From NCBI GenBank assembly GCA_900473185.1, contig UCKU01000030.1:1-58699 (forward strand): a DNA stretch of 58,699 nt, in the 5' to 3' direction. The first letter of the stretch is position 1. Each line of letters opens with the position of its first letter. The notes under the pieces were generated by a model, which was not told the DNA's origin, did not search any database, and worked only from the letters and a program-made list of their open reading frames with translations. The position numbers were made by a program, and so were the translations under genes. Source of the stretch: Hyphomicrobiales bacterium (lineage in GTDB: Bacteria; Pseudomonadota; Alphaproteobacteria; Rhizobiales; Rhizobiaceae). Positions 25,754 to 33,879 of this stretch are shown here, piece by piece.

Positions 25754-26323
25754 TCCGCCCTCACTGCTTTTTCGTCTTCAGTAAATAGTGGAGGCCAGCA
25801 GCTTCGCCAAACAAAATCGGGCGGCAGGCACATCTCGCATCAAAGGAAAGGCAGCGCGTTCTCTCTCCGTTGCGGTCATCAAGTCCGCTGGGCTCTCGCC
25901 CTGATGACCGCAACGGACTCCCCGAGAACCGGCGCAATTCGGGGCGAATTAGAGCAAGCGGAAAAAAAGGCCAGAAAAAAATGAACGATATCGTCCGGTT
26001 TTGGAACAGGGCAAAAGGTGGTTGCCCAAACGCAACAACCGCCGCCGATATCGGAACGCCGGGAGAAAAGCGGCAGCGATATCAGACGGCGGCGTGTCGG
26101 TCGCGCCGTTGAGCTGGCGCTGTTTTCAAAGTCCCCTCTGGACCTCTGCTGATAACGATGCACGAAGCATGCCAACTGCAGAATCCCGTGAAAAGGATGA
26201 TAATTGTTCAGTCCAGTGCCACCAGCAAAGGAAATGGCGCTCACATATTGAGCACGGCGGCGCCGACTGACAATATTTTAGGCCGGCATTGGCTAGTTAA
26301 TCAGGGGCCTACTTAATCGGAGC
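25754..26323. other. Long intergenic region with two inverted repeats
   Basis: 570 bases without a supported gene between mrp (start side) and the LuxR gene (stop side). It holds a perfect 16-bp inverted repeat at 25866-25917 (separate entry). It also holds an imperfect one of GCCGCCGATATC (26041-26052) with GATATC-AGA-CGGCGGC (26078-26093). Small ORFs in this gap look random. Confidence 0.55.
25866..25917. repeat. Perfect 16-bp inverted repeat with 20-base loop
   Basis: TCCGTTGCGGTCATCA (25866-25881) is the exact reverse complement of TGATGACCGCAACGGA (25902-25917). No T-run follows on either side, so a simple terminator is unlikely. It lies about 110 bases upstream of the mrp ATG and could form a hairpin in an unannotated transcript or be a binding site. 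Confidence 0.7.
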
Positions 26324-27055
26324 CTACTTGATGAGGCCGATGCGTAGCGCCTTGGCGACGGCCTGCGTGCGGTTGACCGTATCCAGCTTCTTGGTGGCTC
26401 GGTTCAGGTAGTGATTGACCGTATGCTCCGAGAGATCGAGGATTTCGGCAATCTCGGCACTGGTCTTGCCGGCGGCAGTCCAGTTGAGGCAATCAATCTC
26501 GCGGTCGGTCAGCGTATCGGTTATGCGCGTATCGAGATTGCGGATCTCGGCCAGACGATCGAAGACATGGATCGCGATATAGCTGAGCTCGCGCATCTCT
26601 ACCGGGGTGAAAGGCTCGCGATCACCGGCGAAGGAGACTGCACCGCGCGCGCCTGACGGTTCATGCGTCGGAAAATAGGCGCAGCGCATCATCTTGAAGC
26701 GTTCGAAAAGGGTTGCAACAATACCTGTCTTGCCGTCGTCGCGGGGCCAGTTGGTGCGCGACGTATCGTAGAAGAAAGGCAGGGTCGACGTGCGCAGCCG
26801 CCGCAGGACCGGGCTGTTCACCATCAATCCTTCCTGATCGTAGATGGACAGCAATTCCGCCGGCCAGCTGGTGATGATCGTATTGCCCTGCAGGTCGAAG
26901 GAGGTAATCGGCGGCAGGTTCAGAACCATGAAGGCCCGGCTGCGATAGGCCTCGGTCACCCGCTTCATGAAGCGGAAGATGTCGAACTGGGTCTTTAGAC
27001 TGGCGACCTCCTGGACATAGGCGTCTTCCACCGAAGTTTGCGGTAAGCTTGCCAT
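26324..27055 (-). CDS. LuxR-family transcriptional regulator (solo, altered ligand pocket)
   Basis: The 243-residue protein has an N-terminal domain of the autoinducer-binding type (about 20-165) and a C-terminal LuxR HTH (about 178-240). The HTH reads LTDREIDCLNWTAAGKTSAEIAEIL then SEHTVNHYLNRATKKL. By eye alignment the AHL-pocket residues differ: WPAELLSIY has Leu where the conserved Trp57 would be, with Tyr61 kept. VNSP has Ser for Asp70, and FFYD has Tyr for Trp85. No luxI-type synthase gene is in the window. It precedes the IclR-controlled sugar cluster, but its 3' end is far from it. The regulatory target is unknown. Confidence 0.88.
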   Translation of the reverse strand: MASLPQTSVEDAYVQEVASLKTQFDIFRFMKRVTEAYRSRAFMVLNLPPITSFDLQGNTIITSWPAELLSIYDQEGLMVNSPVLRRLRTSTLPFFYDTSRTNWPRDDGKTGIVATLFERFKMMRCAYFPTHEPSGARGAVSFAGDREPFTPVEMRELSYIAIHVFDRLAEIRNLDTRITDTLTDREIDCLNWTAAGKTSAEIAEILDLSEHTVNHYLNRATKKLDTVNRTQAVAKALRIGLIK

Positions 27056-27315
27056 CAGATTTTTCGCCTTCGAACCGAGCTTTGGGTAAACCGCTGGCAG
27101 CCTGTGTAGAAAAACGCTCAGGTGCAGGGTGGGTTACACAACCCCCGTCAGATCAATAGGATTCAGCCTCGGCGTGCAGCGCGTTCGGCCGGTGAATTGG
27201 TGATGATTTCGCGGACGACCCCAGTTGGCGTGATTCGCCGTCAAATCTCAATAATGCACTCATCATAAGCATGCTATGTATACGACGTCCAGCAATGACC
27301 GCGGTCAAATCGGTT

Positions 27316-28131
27316 TCAACGCCTCGGCCCGAGGCGGATGCGCATTTCGTCCATGATTTTCCGTGCAGTCACCTGAACCGGAACGACCCATTCCTGGAGA
27401 AGTTCCATCGACAGCCGGTAAGCGGGACCGGTGACAGAGACCCCGCCGATGAAGGAGCGATCGTCCGACCAGATGGGGGCAGCCACACAGTGGATGCCCG
27501 CTTCGTGCTCCTCGCGATCGAAAGCATGACCGGCCGCAGCGATTTCGCGGATCTCCGCCAGCAGGCTTTCAGCGTTCACATGCGTCGCCGAGGTGAAGCG
27601 GTTGAAATGCAGACCGGGCAGCAGTTCCTCGATTTTATCTCGTGGGAGCACCGAAAGGGCCGCCTTGCCGACACCGGTGCAATAACAGGGCGAGGCATTG
27701 CCGATCTGTGAATACATACGCACCGGCTGGTGTCCTTCGACCTTGTCGAGATAGATGATGGAGGAGCCGCGCAACACGCCGAGATGGACGGTCTCTCCCG
27801 TCTCCCGATGAAGGGCGGCCAGATGCGGCGCGGCAATCAAGCGGAATTCGTTGCGTGCCCAGCTTCGTGAGGCGAAATCGAGTAGCCGGAGCCCAGGCGC
27901 ATAACGGCCTTCGGCGTCAAGTTCAAGGAGCCCTTCCTCCACGAGATGGCCGAGTTGTCGGTGCAGCGTGCCGCGCGGCTGATTGGCAAGTGCGAGGATA
28001 TCGGTGAAACGCAAGGGGACATCGGCATGGGTGACTAGATCGAGTAGCACCATGAGCTTGCCGAGCGTGCCAGTGTCACGCGACGCGCCTTTGTCATCTG
28101 CCTGCGCCATGCTGTCGCCGCTAGAGCTCAT
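27316..28131 (-). CDS. IclR-family transcriptional regulator of the adjacent sugar-acid operon
   Basis: From the ATG at 28131 (MSSSGDSMAQ, with AGGAAAGG upstream) the protein has 271 residues. The N-terminal winged HTH covers about residues 20-85 (LRFTDILALANQPRGTLHRQLGHL). The C-terminal IclR effector domain covers about 95-265 and includes GVLRGSSIIYLDKVEG, CTGVGKAALS and FDREEHEAGIHCVAAPIW. It is divergent from the SDR-dgoK-dgoA-SMP30 operon, whose promoter is overlapped by a duplicated TTCCA-type palindrome. That makes it the likely repressor, responding to a galactonate or related intermediate. The upstream extension to 28200 would run through the operator and is rejected. Confidence 0.92.
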   Translation of the reverse strand: MSSSGDSMAQADDKGASRDTGTLGKLMVLLDLVTHADVPLRFTDILALANQPRGTLHRQLGHLVEEGLLELDAEGRYAPGLRLLDFASRSWARNEFRLIAAPHLAALHRETGETVHLGVLRGSSIIYLDKVEGHQPVRMYSQIGNASPCYCTGVGKAALSVLPRDKIEELLPGLHFNRFTSATHVNAESLLAEIREIAAAGHAFDREEHEAGIHCVAAPIWSDDRSFIGGVSVTGPAYRLSMELLQEWVVPVQVTARKIMDEMRIRLGPRR

Positions 28132-28145
28132 TGCCTTTCCTACCC

Positions 28146-28175
28146 TTGACAGAAAAGGCAGCCTAGTCGGATAAT
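28146..28175 (+). promoter_or_regulatory. Sigma-70-type promoter of the SDR-dgoK-dgoA operon
   Basis: TTGACA at 28146-28151 and GATAAT at 28170-28175 are separated by 18 bases and point toward the SDR gene. Both boxes are close to the consensus. The -10 box is directly followed by the TTCCA palindromes, a layout expected for a repressed promoter. Confidence 0.65.
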
Positions 28176-28209
28176 TCCATATAGTCAAATTAAGTTCCAA
28201 ATAGTGGAA
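28175..28209. promoter_or_regulatory. Duplicated palindromic operator, probably bound by the divergent IclR regulator
   Basis: TTCCAAATAGTGGAA (28195-28209) is a near-perfect palindrome (TTCCA-N5-TGGAA). TTCCATATAGTCAAA (28175-28189) matches it at 12 of 15 positions exactly 20 bases upstream, that is two helical turns. Both lie between the -10 box and the first start codon. The link to the neighbouring IclR protein is by position. Confidence 0.6.
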
Positions 28210-28235
28210 TAAATAGCATGCCCGGAGGAGAGACG

Positions 28236-29006
28236 GTGAGCGCTATGTCTGCACAATTCCCCGAATTCAGGGATCGCACGGTGTTGGTGAGCGGCGGAGG
28301 TTCCGGCATCGGCGCTGCCCTCGTCGAAGGTTTCGCAAGGCAGGGTGCAAAGGTTTCCTTCCTGGATATCGCCGAGGCAGAAAGCCGGGAACTGGCGGAA
28401 CGGCTTTCGGGAGAGACTGCGCATCCCGTCAGCTTCTACCACACCGACCTGCGCGATATCGATGCCATCAGGCGCGCGGTGAGCGAGGTTGTCGAAAAGT
28501 CCGGACCGATCCGGGTGCTCGTCAACAATGCCGCCTGGGATGACCGGCACGAATTCGACGATGTGACCGAGGACTATTGGGACAATAATCAGGCGGTCAA
28601 TCTGCGCCATGTCTTCTTTACCTCGCAGGCGGTTGCCCCTTCGATGCGGGCAGCCGGCGGTGGAGCGATCATCAATATGTCGTCGATTGCTTTCAAACTG
28701 AACATGGGCGTCTTTCCCGCCTATGCCGCCGCCAAGGCGGCAGTCGTCGGCCTGACGAAGAGCATGGCTGGAAGGCTTGGCCCTGAGAATATCCGCGTCA
28801 ACTGCATCCTGCCGGGCATGGTTGTGACCGAGCGGCAGATGAAGCTATGGCTGACGGAGGAAAGCATTGCCCGCTCCGTGCAGGGGCAATGCCTGAAGAT
28901 CGTATTGAAGGCCGACGCGATTGTCGGTCCGGCTCTGTTTCTTGCATCCGACTGCGCAGCCGGCATGACCGCGCAGTCCCTTATCGTCGATGGAGGCGTT
29001 CTCTAA
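28236..29006 (+). CDS. SDR-family dehydrogenase, probable sugar (galactose-type) dehydrogenase
   Basis: The 256-residue protein has the NAD(P) motif VLVSGGGSGIGAAL, the NNAA motif (VLVNNAAWDD) and the catalytic Ser-Tyr-Lys: INMSSIAF and YAAAKAAVVGLTKS. The end reads SLIVDGGVL, typical of classical SDRs. In this operon it probably oxidises galactose or a related aldose to the lactone. I chose the GTG at 28236: GGAGGAG at 28224-28230 is 5 bases before it. An ATG at 28218 lies upstream of that site, and an ATG at 28245 is 14 bases from it. Its TAA overlaps the dgoK ATG by one base. Confidence 0.88.
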   Translation: MSAMSAQFPEFRDRTVLVSGGGSGIGAALVEGFARQGAKVSFLDIAEAESRELAERLSGETAHPVSFYHTDLRDIDAIRRAVSEVVEKSGPIRVLVNNAAWDDRHEFDDVTEDYWDNNQAVNLRHVFFTSQAVAPSMRAAGGGAIINMSSIAFKLNMGVFPAYAAAKAAVVGLTKSMAGRLGPENIRVNCILPGMVVTERQMKLWLTEESIARSVQGQCLKIVLKADAIVGPALFLASDCAAGMTAQSLIVDGGVL

Positions 29007-29923
29007 TGGCAAATCCCGCTTATGTCGCGGTGGACTGGGGCACCAGCAGCTTCCGGCTTTGGCTTATCGCTGCTGACGGCAGCATTCTTGCCGAACGGCG
29101 CAGCGGCGAAGGCATGACGACGGCCGCCAAGACCGGCTTTTCCCAGGTTCTCGAAGGACATCTTGCAGCAGTTGAAGCGCCTGATGACCTGCCGGTCATC
29201 GTCTGCGGCATGGCGGGCGCGCGGCAGGGCTGGGTTGAGGCGGGTTATATCGACGTACCGGCTTCGCTTTCCTCGATTCTATCAGCTGCGGTCTCCGTGC
29301 CCGGCGAAAGCCGTGACGTACGCATCCTGCCGGGCCTTGCCCAGCGCGATGCGGCGACGCCGGATGTCATGCGCGGCGAGGAAACGCAGCTTCTCGGCGC
29401 GCTCGGGCCTGAGAGCAAGGGCACACAGGCCGTCTGCATGCCTGGCACGCATTCCAAATGGGTGCATGTCAAGGATGGCAAGGTCACCGGCTTTTCCACT
29501 TTCATGACCGGTGAGCTTTTCGACGCCATCACCAAGCATACGATCCTCATGCATGCCGTTGCTGGCGCCGAGGACCAGCCGGCCGATGCCGCCGCCTTCC
29601 AAGCGGCGGTTGCTGCGGCCTTCGAGCGGCCGGCGCTCGCGTCGAACCTGATTTTCACCGCCCGCTCCGGCCAGCTTCTGCACGGTATTTCGGCGGCGGC
29701 CGCACAGGCCAAACTGTCGGGTACGCTGATCGGCCTCGAAATCGCCGGCGCGCTGCAGGATGCCGGAAAGGATACGGCCATTACGCTCGTTGCTTCCGGG
29801 CGCCTGCAGGCGCTTTACGAGCAGGCCTTCCGCACGCTCTCCCTTTCCTTCACCGCCATCGATGCCGATGCCGCCGTTCGCGGCGGGCTTTCGGCCGCTG
29901 CCCAAGCCATCTGGCCAAACTGA
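29006..29923 (+). CDS. dgoK: 2-dehydro-3-deoxygalactonokinase
   Basis: The 305-residue sugar kinase phosphorylates 2-keto-3-deoxygalactonate in the De Ley-Doudoroff route. The N-terminal phosphate loop is YVAVDWGTSSFRLWL, followed by CGMAGARQGW, the RGEETQLLGAL segment and CMPGTHSKWVHVKDG, all typical of DgoK. The ATG at 29006 overlaps the SDR stop (TAATG). The last codons and stop are part of an 18-bp tandem duplication. Next to dgoA and a lactonase-like gene the function is well supported. Confidence 0.94.
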   Translation: MANPAYVAVDWGTSSFRLWLIAADGSILAERRSGEGMTTAAKTGFSQVLEGHLAAVEAPDDLPVIVCGMAGARQGWVEAGYIDVPASLSSILSAAVSVPGESRDVRILPGLAQRDAATPDVMRGEETQLLGALGPESKGTQAVCMPGTHSKWVHVKDGKVTGFSTFMTGELFDAITKHTILMHAVAGAEDQPADAAAFQAAVAAAFERPALASNLIFTARSGQLLHGISAAAAQAKLSGTLIGLEIAGALQDAGKDTAITLVASGRLQALYEQAFRTLSLSFTAIDADAAVRGGLSAAAQAIWPN

Positions 29924-29940
29924 GCCATCTGGCCGAACTA
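29905..29940 (+). repeat. 18-bp tandem duplication across the dgoK stop codon
   Basis: AGCCATCTGGCCAAACTG (29905-29922) is followed directly by AGCCATCTGGCCGAACTA (29923-29940), 16 of 18 identical. The first copy ends inside the dgoK stop codon (TGA at 29921-29923); the second lies in the dgoK-dgoA gap. It looks like a recent slippage duplication. Confidence 0.85.
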
Positions 29941-29955
29941 AGAAAGATACCTCCC

Positions 29956-30588
29956 ATGAACCGTATCCCCTTCCCCGACATGAAGCGTCCGCTGATCGCC
30001 ATTCTGCGCGGCATCAAGCCCGAGGAAACCCAAGCCGTGGTCGGCGCGCTGATCGAAAACGGTCTGACGGCAATCGAAATCCCGCTGAATTCGCCGGAGC
30101 CCTTCAAGTCTATCGAGATCGCCGCAAAGATGGCGCCTGACAATGTGCTGATCGGCGCTGGTACGGTGCTGACGACAGAGGCGGTCGACAGCCTGCACGA
30201 TGCCGGCGGCAAGCTGCTGGTCACGCCGAATGTCGAACCCGACGTGATCATCCGCGCCCGCGACTATGGCATGGTGACCATGCCCGGCGTCTTCACGCCC
30301 ACAGAAGCGCTGCAGGCAGCTCGCGCGGGTGCGACCGGCCTCAAGTTCTTCCCCGCCAGCGTTCTGGGACCGTCAGGCATCACGGCAATCCGCGCCATCC
30401 TGCCGCCGGAACTGGTGATTGCGGCTGTCGGCGGCGTGTCGGACAAGAACTTTTCGGATTACACCAAAGCCGGCATTTTCGCCTTCGGCTTGGGCACCAG
30501 CATCTACAAGCCGGGAATGACCGGAGCAGAGGTTGCCGAGCGCGCCAAGGCAACCATCTTAGCCTATGACACAGCCATAGGAGCATAG
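29956..30588 (+). CDS. dgoA: 2-dehydro-3-deoxy-6-phosphogalactonate aldolase
   Basis: The 210-residue class I aldolase splits KDPGal into pyruvate and glyceraldehyde 3-phosphate. It contains RPLIAILRGIKPEET, the glutamate region AIEIPLNSPEPF, IGAGTVLT, and the Schiff-base lysine in GATGLKFFPA. It ends with AAVGGVSDKNFSDYTKAG and FGLGTSIYKPGMT. The length is normal. It follows dgoK after 32 bases and precedes the SMP-30 gene by 4 bases; that gene's ribosome-binding site overlaps the dgoA stop. Confidence 0.94.
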   Translation: MNRIPFPDMKRPLIAILRGIKPEETQAVVGALIENGLTAIEIPLNSPEPFKSIEIAAKMAPDNVLIGAGTVLTTEAVDSLHDAGGKLLVTPNVEPDVIIRARDYGMVTMPGVFTPTEALQAARAGATGLKFFPASVLGPSGITAIRAILPPELVIAAVGGVSDKNFSDYTKAGIFAFGLGTSIYKPGMTGAEVAERAKATILAYDTAIGA

Positions 30589-30592
30589 GCAT

Positions 30593-31480
30593 ATGACTGA
30601 TATTTATGAATTCGAGGGCAAAACACTTTGCAATACCAATTCGGTTCTCGGTGAAGGCCCCACCTACGATCCCGGCACTAACACGGTCTGGTGGTTCAAT
30701 ATTCTCGGCAAGGAACTGCACGAACTCAATCTTTCGACCGATGAAAAGAAGGTGCATTCGCTGCCGATGATGGCAAGCGTGCTCGCCCGCATCGATGCCG
30801 GCCGCCAGTTGCTGGCGACCGAAGAGGGGCTGTTCGTGCGCGACGTCGCCAGCGGCAACCTGACCTTCTATGCGGCGCTCGAAAACGACAGACCGGAAAA
30901 CCGCTCCAATGACGGACGCACGCATCCCTCGGGCGCACTCTGGATCGGCACGATGAGCAAGCGCGCCGAAAACCAGGCCGGCGCGATCTATCACGTGGCC
31001 GCCGGCAAGGTAACCAAGCTCTTCAGCGGTATCAGCATCCCGAACTCCATCTGCTTTTCGCCCGATGGCACGATCGGCTATTTCACCGACACGCGCCTCA
31101 GCCGCCTGATGCGGGTCATGGTCGATCCGCAGACTGGCCTTCCTTCCGGCGAGCCGATCGTCATGGTCGACAGCATGGATGAGCCGGGCGGTCTGGACGG
31201 ATCGGTCTGCGATGCCGACGGCTATATCTGGAATGCCCGCTGGGGCGCTGGCGTCGTCGATCGCTACAGCCCGGATGGCTTGCGCATCGCCCGCTACAAG
31301 GTGCCGGCCGCACAGCCCTCATGCCCGGCCTTCATCGGCGCCAATGCCGACCGGCTGGCGGTGACCACCGCGTGGGAAGGGTTGGATGAGGATGCCCGCT
31401 CCACGCAGCCGAGCGCCGGCGCCCTGCTCGAACTCGGCGTTGCCGTGAAGGGTGTTTTCGATCCCGCCTATGTGATCTGA
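30593..31480 (+). CDS. SMP-30/gluconolactonase family lactonase
   Basis: The 295-residue beta-propeller protein has the family marks VLGEGPTYDPGTNTVWW (metal-binding Glu), NDGRTHPSGALWIGTMS (Asn/Asp region), and ISIPNSICFSPDGTIGYFTD, then GSVCDADGYIWNARWG. Such enzymes hydrolyse sugar lactones. Here it would open the galactono- or a related lactone made by the SDR dehydrogenase. The operon thus supplies dehydrogenase, lactonase, kinase and aldolase; a galactonate dehydratase is not in it. A terminator follows 33 bases after the stop. Confidence 0.92.
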   Translation: MTDIYEFEGKTLCNTNSVLGEGPTYDPGTNTVWWFNILGKELHELNLSTDEKKVHSLPMMASVLARIDAGRQLLATEEGLFVRDVASGNLTFYAALENDRPENRSNDGRTHPSGALWIGTMSKRAENQAGAIYHVAAGKVTKLFSGISIPNSICFSPDGTIGYFTDTRLSRLMRVMVDPQTGLPSGEPIVMVDSMDEPGGLDGSVCDADGYIWNARWGAGVVDRYSPDGLRIARYKVPAAQPSCPAFIGANADRLAVTTAWEGLDEDARSTQPSAGALLELGVAVKGVFDPAYVI

Positions 31481-31513
31481 AGCACGATCTGCGGGCAGAA
31501 CCGACAGTCTCGA

Positions 31514-31540
31514 GGGCGCTCCAATCCGGGGCGCCTTTTT
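31514..31540 (+). terminator. Rho-independent terminator of the dgo operon
   Basis: GGCGC (31515-31519) and GCGCC (31531-31535) form a short stem followed by TTTTT (31536-31540), 35 bases after the lactonase stop. Confidence 0.75.
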
Positions 31541-31717
31541 GCTTCTGCGGGCCTGTCTACCGGTAAAGGTTCCGTGAAAATCGCAAAATTTTCCGTGTCT
31601 TCGTCCGGAACCAATAGAGCTACCGGTCATTTCCTCTTCGAACCGGCGCGGCAGAAATGCCTGAAAAACAGGCACTGCTACGCCAGGGATCGCTCAAGAA
31701 ACGAAGGTAGGTTCGAA

Positions 31718-32347
31718 ATGACACGCAAACTTCTGACGACCGTTGCCGCTGGCGCACTGTTTGCCTCGGCTTTCGCACCGGCGGCATTTTCGCAGACGGC
31801 TCCGCAGCCGGCGAACCCTACTGCCCCGACGCAGTCTGCGCCCGCCGATCCGGCATCCCCCGCACCGGCAGAGCCGGTCAAGCCGATGGCGCCCGCAGGT
31901 GATGCCGCACAGGCTCCAGCTCCGCCACCAAGCACCGATACGGCTCAGGCAGGTGGCGACAGCTATCTGACGCAGCAGGCCCCGGACCAGATCAGTGCCA
32001 ACACCTATATCGGCCAATCGGTCTATAACGGCAACAATGAGAGCATCGGCAGCGTCAATGACCTGATCATGAAGAAGGACGGCGGCCTTGTTGCAGCCGT
32101 GATCGGTGTCGGCGGCTTTCTGGGCATCGGCGAAAAGAATGTCGCCGTTCCGATGGAAAAGGTCACCGTCGCGCAGAATACGCAGGACGGCTCCATGAAG
32201 CTGACGACCACGGAAACCGCCGAGTCGCTAAAGGCCGCTCCGGAATTCAAAACGCTGGCCATGCAGTCAGCCGAAAAGGTTCCGGCAGCAACCGACACAG
32301 CCGTGCCGACGGATAATACCGCAACGGGGTCCACGACCAACAAGTAA
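31718..32347 (+). CDS. Exported PRC-barrel domain protein
   Basis: The 209-residue protein has a signal peptide (MTRKLLTTVAAGALFASAF, cleavage near AFS-Q). A Pro/Ala/Thr-rich linker covers about residues 26-85. A PRC-barrel domain covers about 95-165, with IGQSVYNGNNESIGSVNDLIM, GLVAAVIGVGGFLGIGEKN and VAVPMEKV. The tail is Thr-rich. PRC-barrels bind partners or RNA in varied contexts; the function of the exported rhizobial forms is unknown. I chose the ATG at 31718 because the signal peptide begins there; the longer frame from 31574 adds unconserved residues. It is a single gene with its own terminator. Confidence 0.85.
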   Translation: MTRKLLTTVAAGALFASAFAPAAFSQTAPQPANPTAPTQSAPADPASPAPAEPVKPMAPAGDAAQAPAPPPSTDTAQAGGDSYLTQQAPDQISANTYIGQSVYNGNNESIGSVNDLIMKKDGGLVAAVIGVGGFLGIGEKNVAVPMEKVTVAQNTQDGSMKLTTTETAESLKAAPEFKTLAMQSAEKVPAATDTAVPTDNTATGSTTNK

Positions 32348-32370
32348 TTTTACGGAGAGTATAGCGTAGG

Positions 32371-32403
32371 CGATGGCGTCTCATGGGGCGCCGTCGTTTT
32401 TTT
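32371..32403 (+). terminator. Rho-independent terminator after the PRC-barrel gene
   Basis: CGATGGCG (32371-32378) pairs with CGCCGTCG (32389-32396), with one G-T wobble, and is followed by seven T residues. It lies between two convergent genes. Confidence 0.85.
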
Positions 32404-32415
32404 GTGTCGAGGTCG

Positions 32416-33780
32416 CTATGCCGTCGCGCGTTCCGTGGAACTCGTGTCGTAGTAGTAGTTTTCATGCAGGAAGCGCAGCGTGGCGATGCCATCGGCCGGG
32501 CGGCCGAAATGATAGCCTTGCCCCATGCCGCAGCCGAGCATGCGCAGCTTCACCGCTTCCGAATAATCCTCAATGCCTTCGGCCACGACCTCCAGTTCGA
32601 GGCCTTCGCACATGGCCAAGATCGCCTTGATGATGTGCTCGGAGGCGCGGTCGGAATTGATGCGCGAGACGAAGGCGCGGTCGATCTTGATCTTGTCGAA
32701 GATGAAATCACGCAGGCGCCCGAGGCTCGACTGGCCGGTGCCGAAATCGTCAAGCGAGATGCGCACGCCCACAGCTCTCAGATCGGCAATGATGCGGTGC
32801 GCCGTGTCGGCAGAGCTCATGACAGCCGTCTCTGTGATCTCAAGCTCAAGACGATGTGGGTCGAAACCGACGCGGCCGAGGATCGACAGAATGCTGCTGC
32901 TCGTGCCCGGATCCATGAGCTGGGCCGAAGACAGATTGAAGGACAGGAAGAGTTCTCGCGGCCAGGAGAGCGCCGCTTCTGCAGCCTTGCGCAGCAACGC
33001 TTCCGACAGGGCATCGATGAAACCGCGCTCTTCGGCGAGCGGCACGAAGACGCCGGGCGAAACGAAGCCGAGATCGGGATCGTTCCAACGGGCAAGTGCC
33101 TCGAAGCCCACCACCTGATTGTTGGCGAGCGAGACGATCGGCTGGAAATGCACGTCGATCGCATCGGAAATGATGGCGTTTCGAAGCGCCTGTTCGAGCT
33201 GGGTCGCCCGTTTCATCTCCTGCGCGATCTCACGCGAATAGACGGTGATCTGACCGCGGCCGCGACGCTTGGAACGATAGAGTGCGGTTTCGGCACTCTT
33301 CAGCAGCTCCCCGCAATCCTCGCCAGCAAAGGGATAGATCGCAAAGCCGAAGGAGGCGGAAAGGCGCACATTGCGGTCGCCGAGATCGTAGGGAGCCGAC
33401 AGGACCTCACGGATCATCTGGCCGAACTTCTCGGCACTCGCGCGCTCGAAGATCAGCGGCAGGACGAAGGCAAACTCGTCGCCGTCATGACGGGTGACCA
33501 CCGCACCATCCGGAATGCAGGCTTTCAGACGATGAGCGACCTGACACAGGATTTCGTCACCGGCGGCGGAACCGAAGAGATCGTTGATCGGCTTGAAGCT
33601 GTCGAGATTGGCGATACCGATGGTGAAGGGCGCCGGATCGCTGGCCCGCTCGGCAGAAATCTGTATGACCTTGTCCCGCATGCGATTGCGGTTTCCCAAT
33701 CCGGTCAGCGGATCGGTATAGGCCATCGCCTGGAGTTCGTTTTGACTCACAGTCATGAATGGTATTTCCGCAGACACCAT
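32416..33780 (-). CDS. GGDEF-EAL protein, probable c-di-GMP phosphodiesterase with degenerate GGDEF
   Basis: From the ATG at 33780 the protein has 454 residues. The N-terminal GGDEF-type domain (about 20-180, AYTDPLTGLGNRNRM) has DGDEF in RHDGDEFAFVLP, so the first Gly is Asp. The EAL domain (about 195-440) keeps its key residues: FEALARW, NLSSAQ, EITETAV, DDFGTGQSSL, KIDRAFV, VAEGIED and GMGQGYHFGRP. It therefore probably hydrolyses c-di-GMP, while the GGDEF part may only sense GTP. No membrane helix is present. Other possible starts are GTG 33777 and ATG 33756; the ribosome-binding site does not decide. It lies downstream of the PAS-receiver gene on the same strand. Confidence 0.9.
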   Translation of the reverse strand: MVSAEIPFMTVSQNELQAMAYTDPLTGLGNRNRMRDKVIQISAERASDPAPFTIGIANLDSFKPINDLFGSAAGDEILCQVAHRLKACIPDGAVVTRHDGDEFAFVLPLIFERASAEKFGQMIREVLSAPYDLGDRNVRLSASFGFAIYPFAGEDCGELLKSAETALYRSKRRGRGQITVYSREIAQEMKRATQLEQALRNAIISDAIDVHFQPIVSLANNQVVGFEALARWNDPDLGFVSPGVFVPLAEERGFIDALSEALLRKAAEAALSWPRELFLSFNLSSAQLMDPGTSSSILSILGRVGFDPHRLELEITETAVMSSADTAHRIIADLRAVGVRISLDDFGTGQSSLGRLRDFIFDKIKIDRAFVSRINSDRASEHIIKAILAMCEGLELEVVAEGIEDYSEAVKLRMLGCGMGQGYHFGRPADGIATLRFLHENYYYDTSSTERATA

Positions 33781-33879
33781 CACTCCAAACCCAGGGTTTT
33801 CCTCCACACCTCGGCGAAGAATGACGGCCAAATCTTAACAATTCGATAGTAAATCGGCGGGACTACAACCCGAAGCATT

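Noticed and set aside
25879..26244. Minus-strand ORF of 121 codons in the 570-base gap
   Set aside because: No family feature and no ribosome-binding site; composition looks random and it runs through the inverted repeat.
27130..27144. GGGTT-ACAC-AACCC hairpin as LuxR operator or terminator
   Set aside because: A 5-bp stem is too short to support a call; no T-run follows and no lux-box symmetry extends outward.
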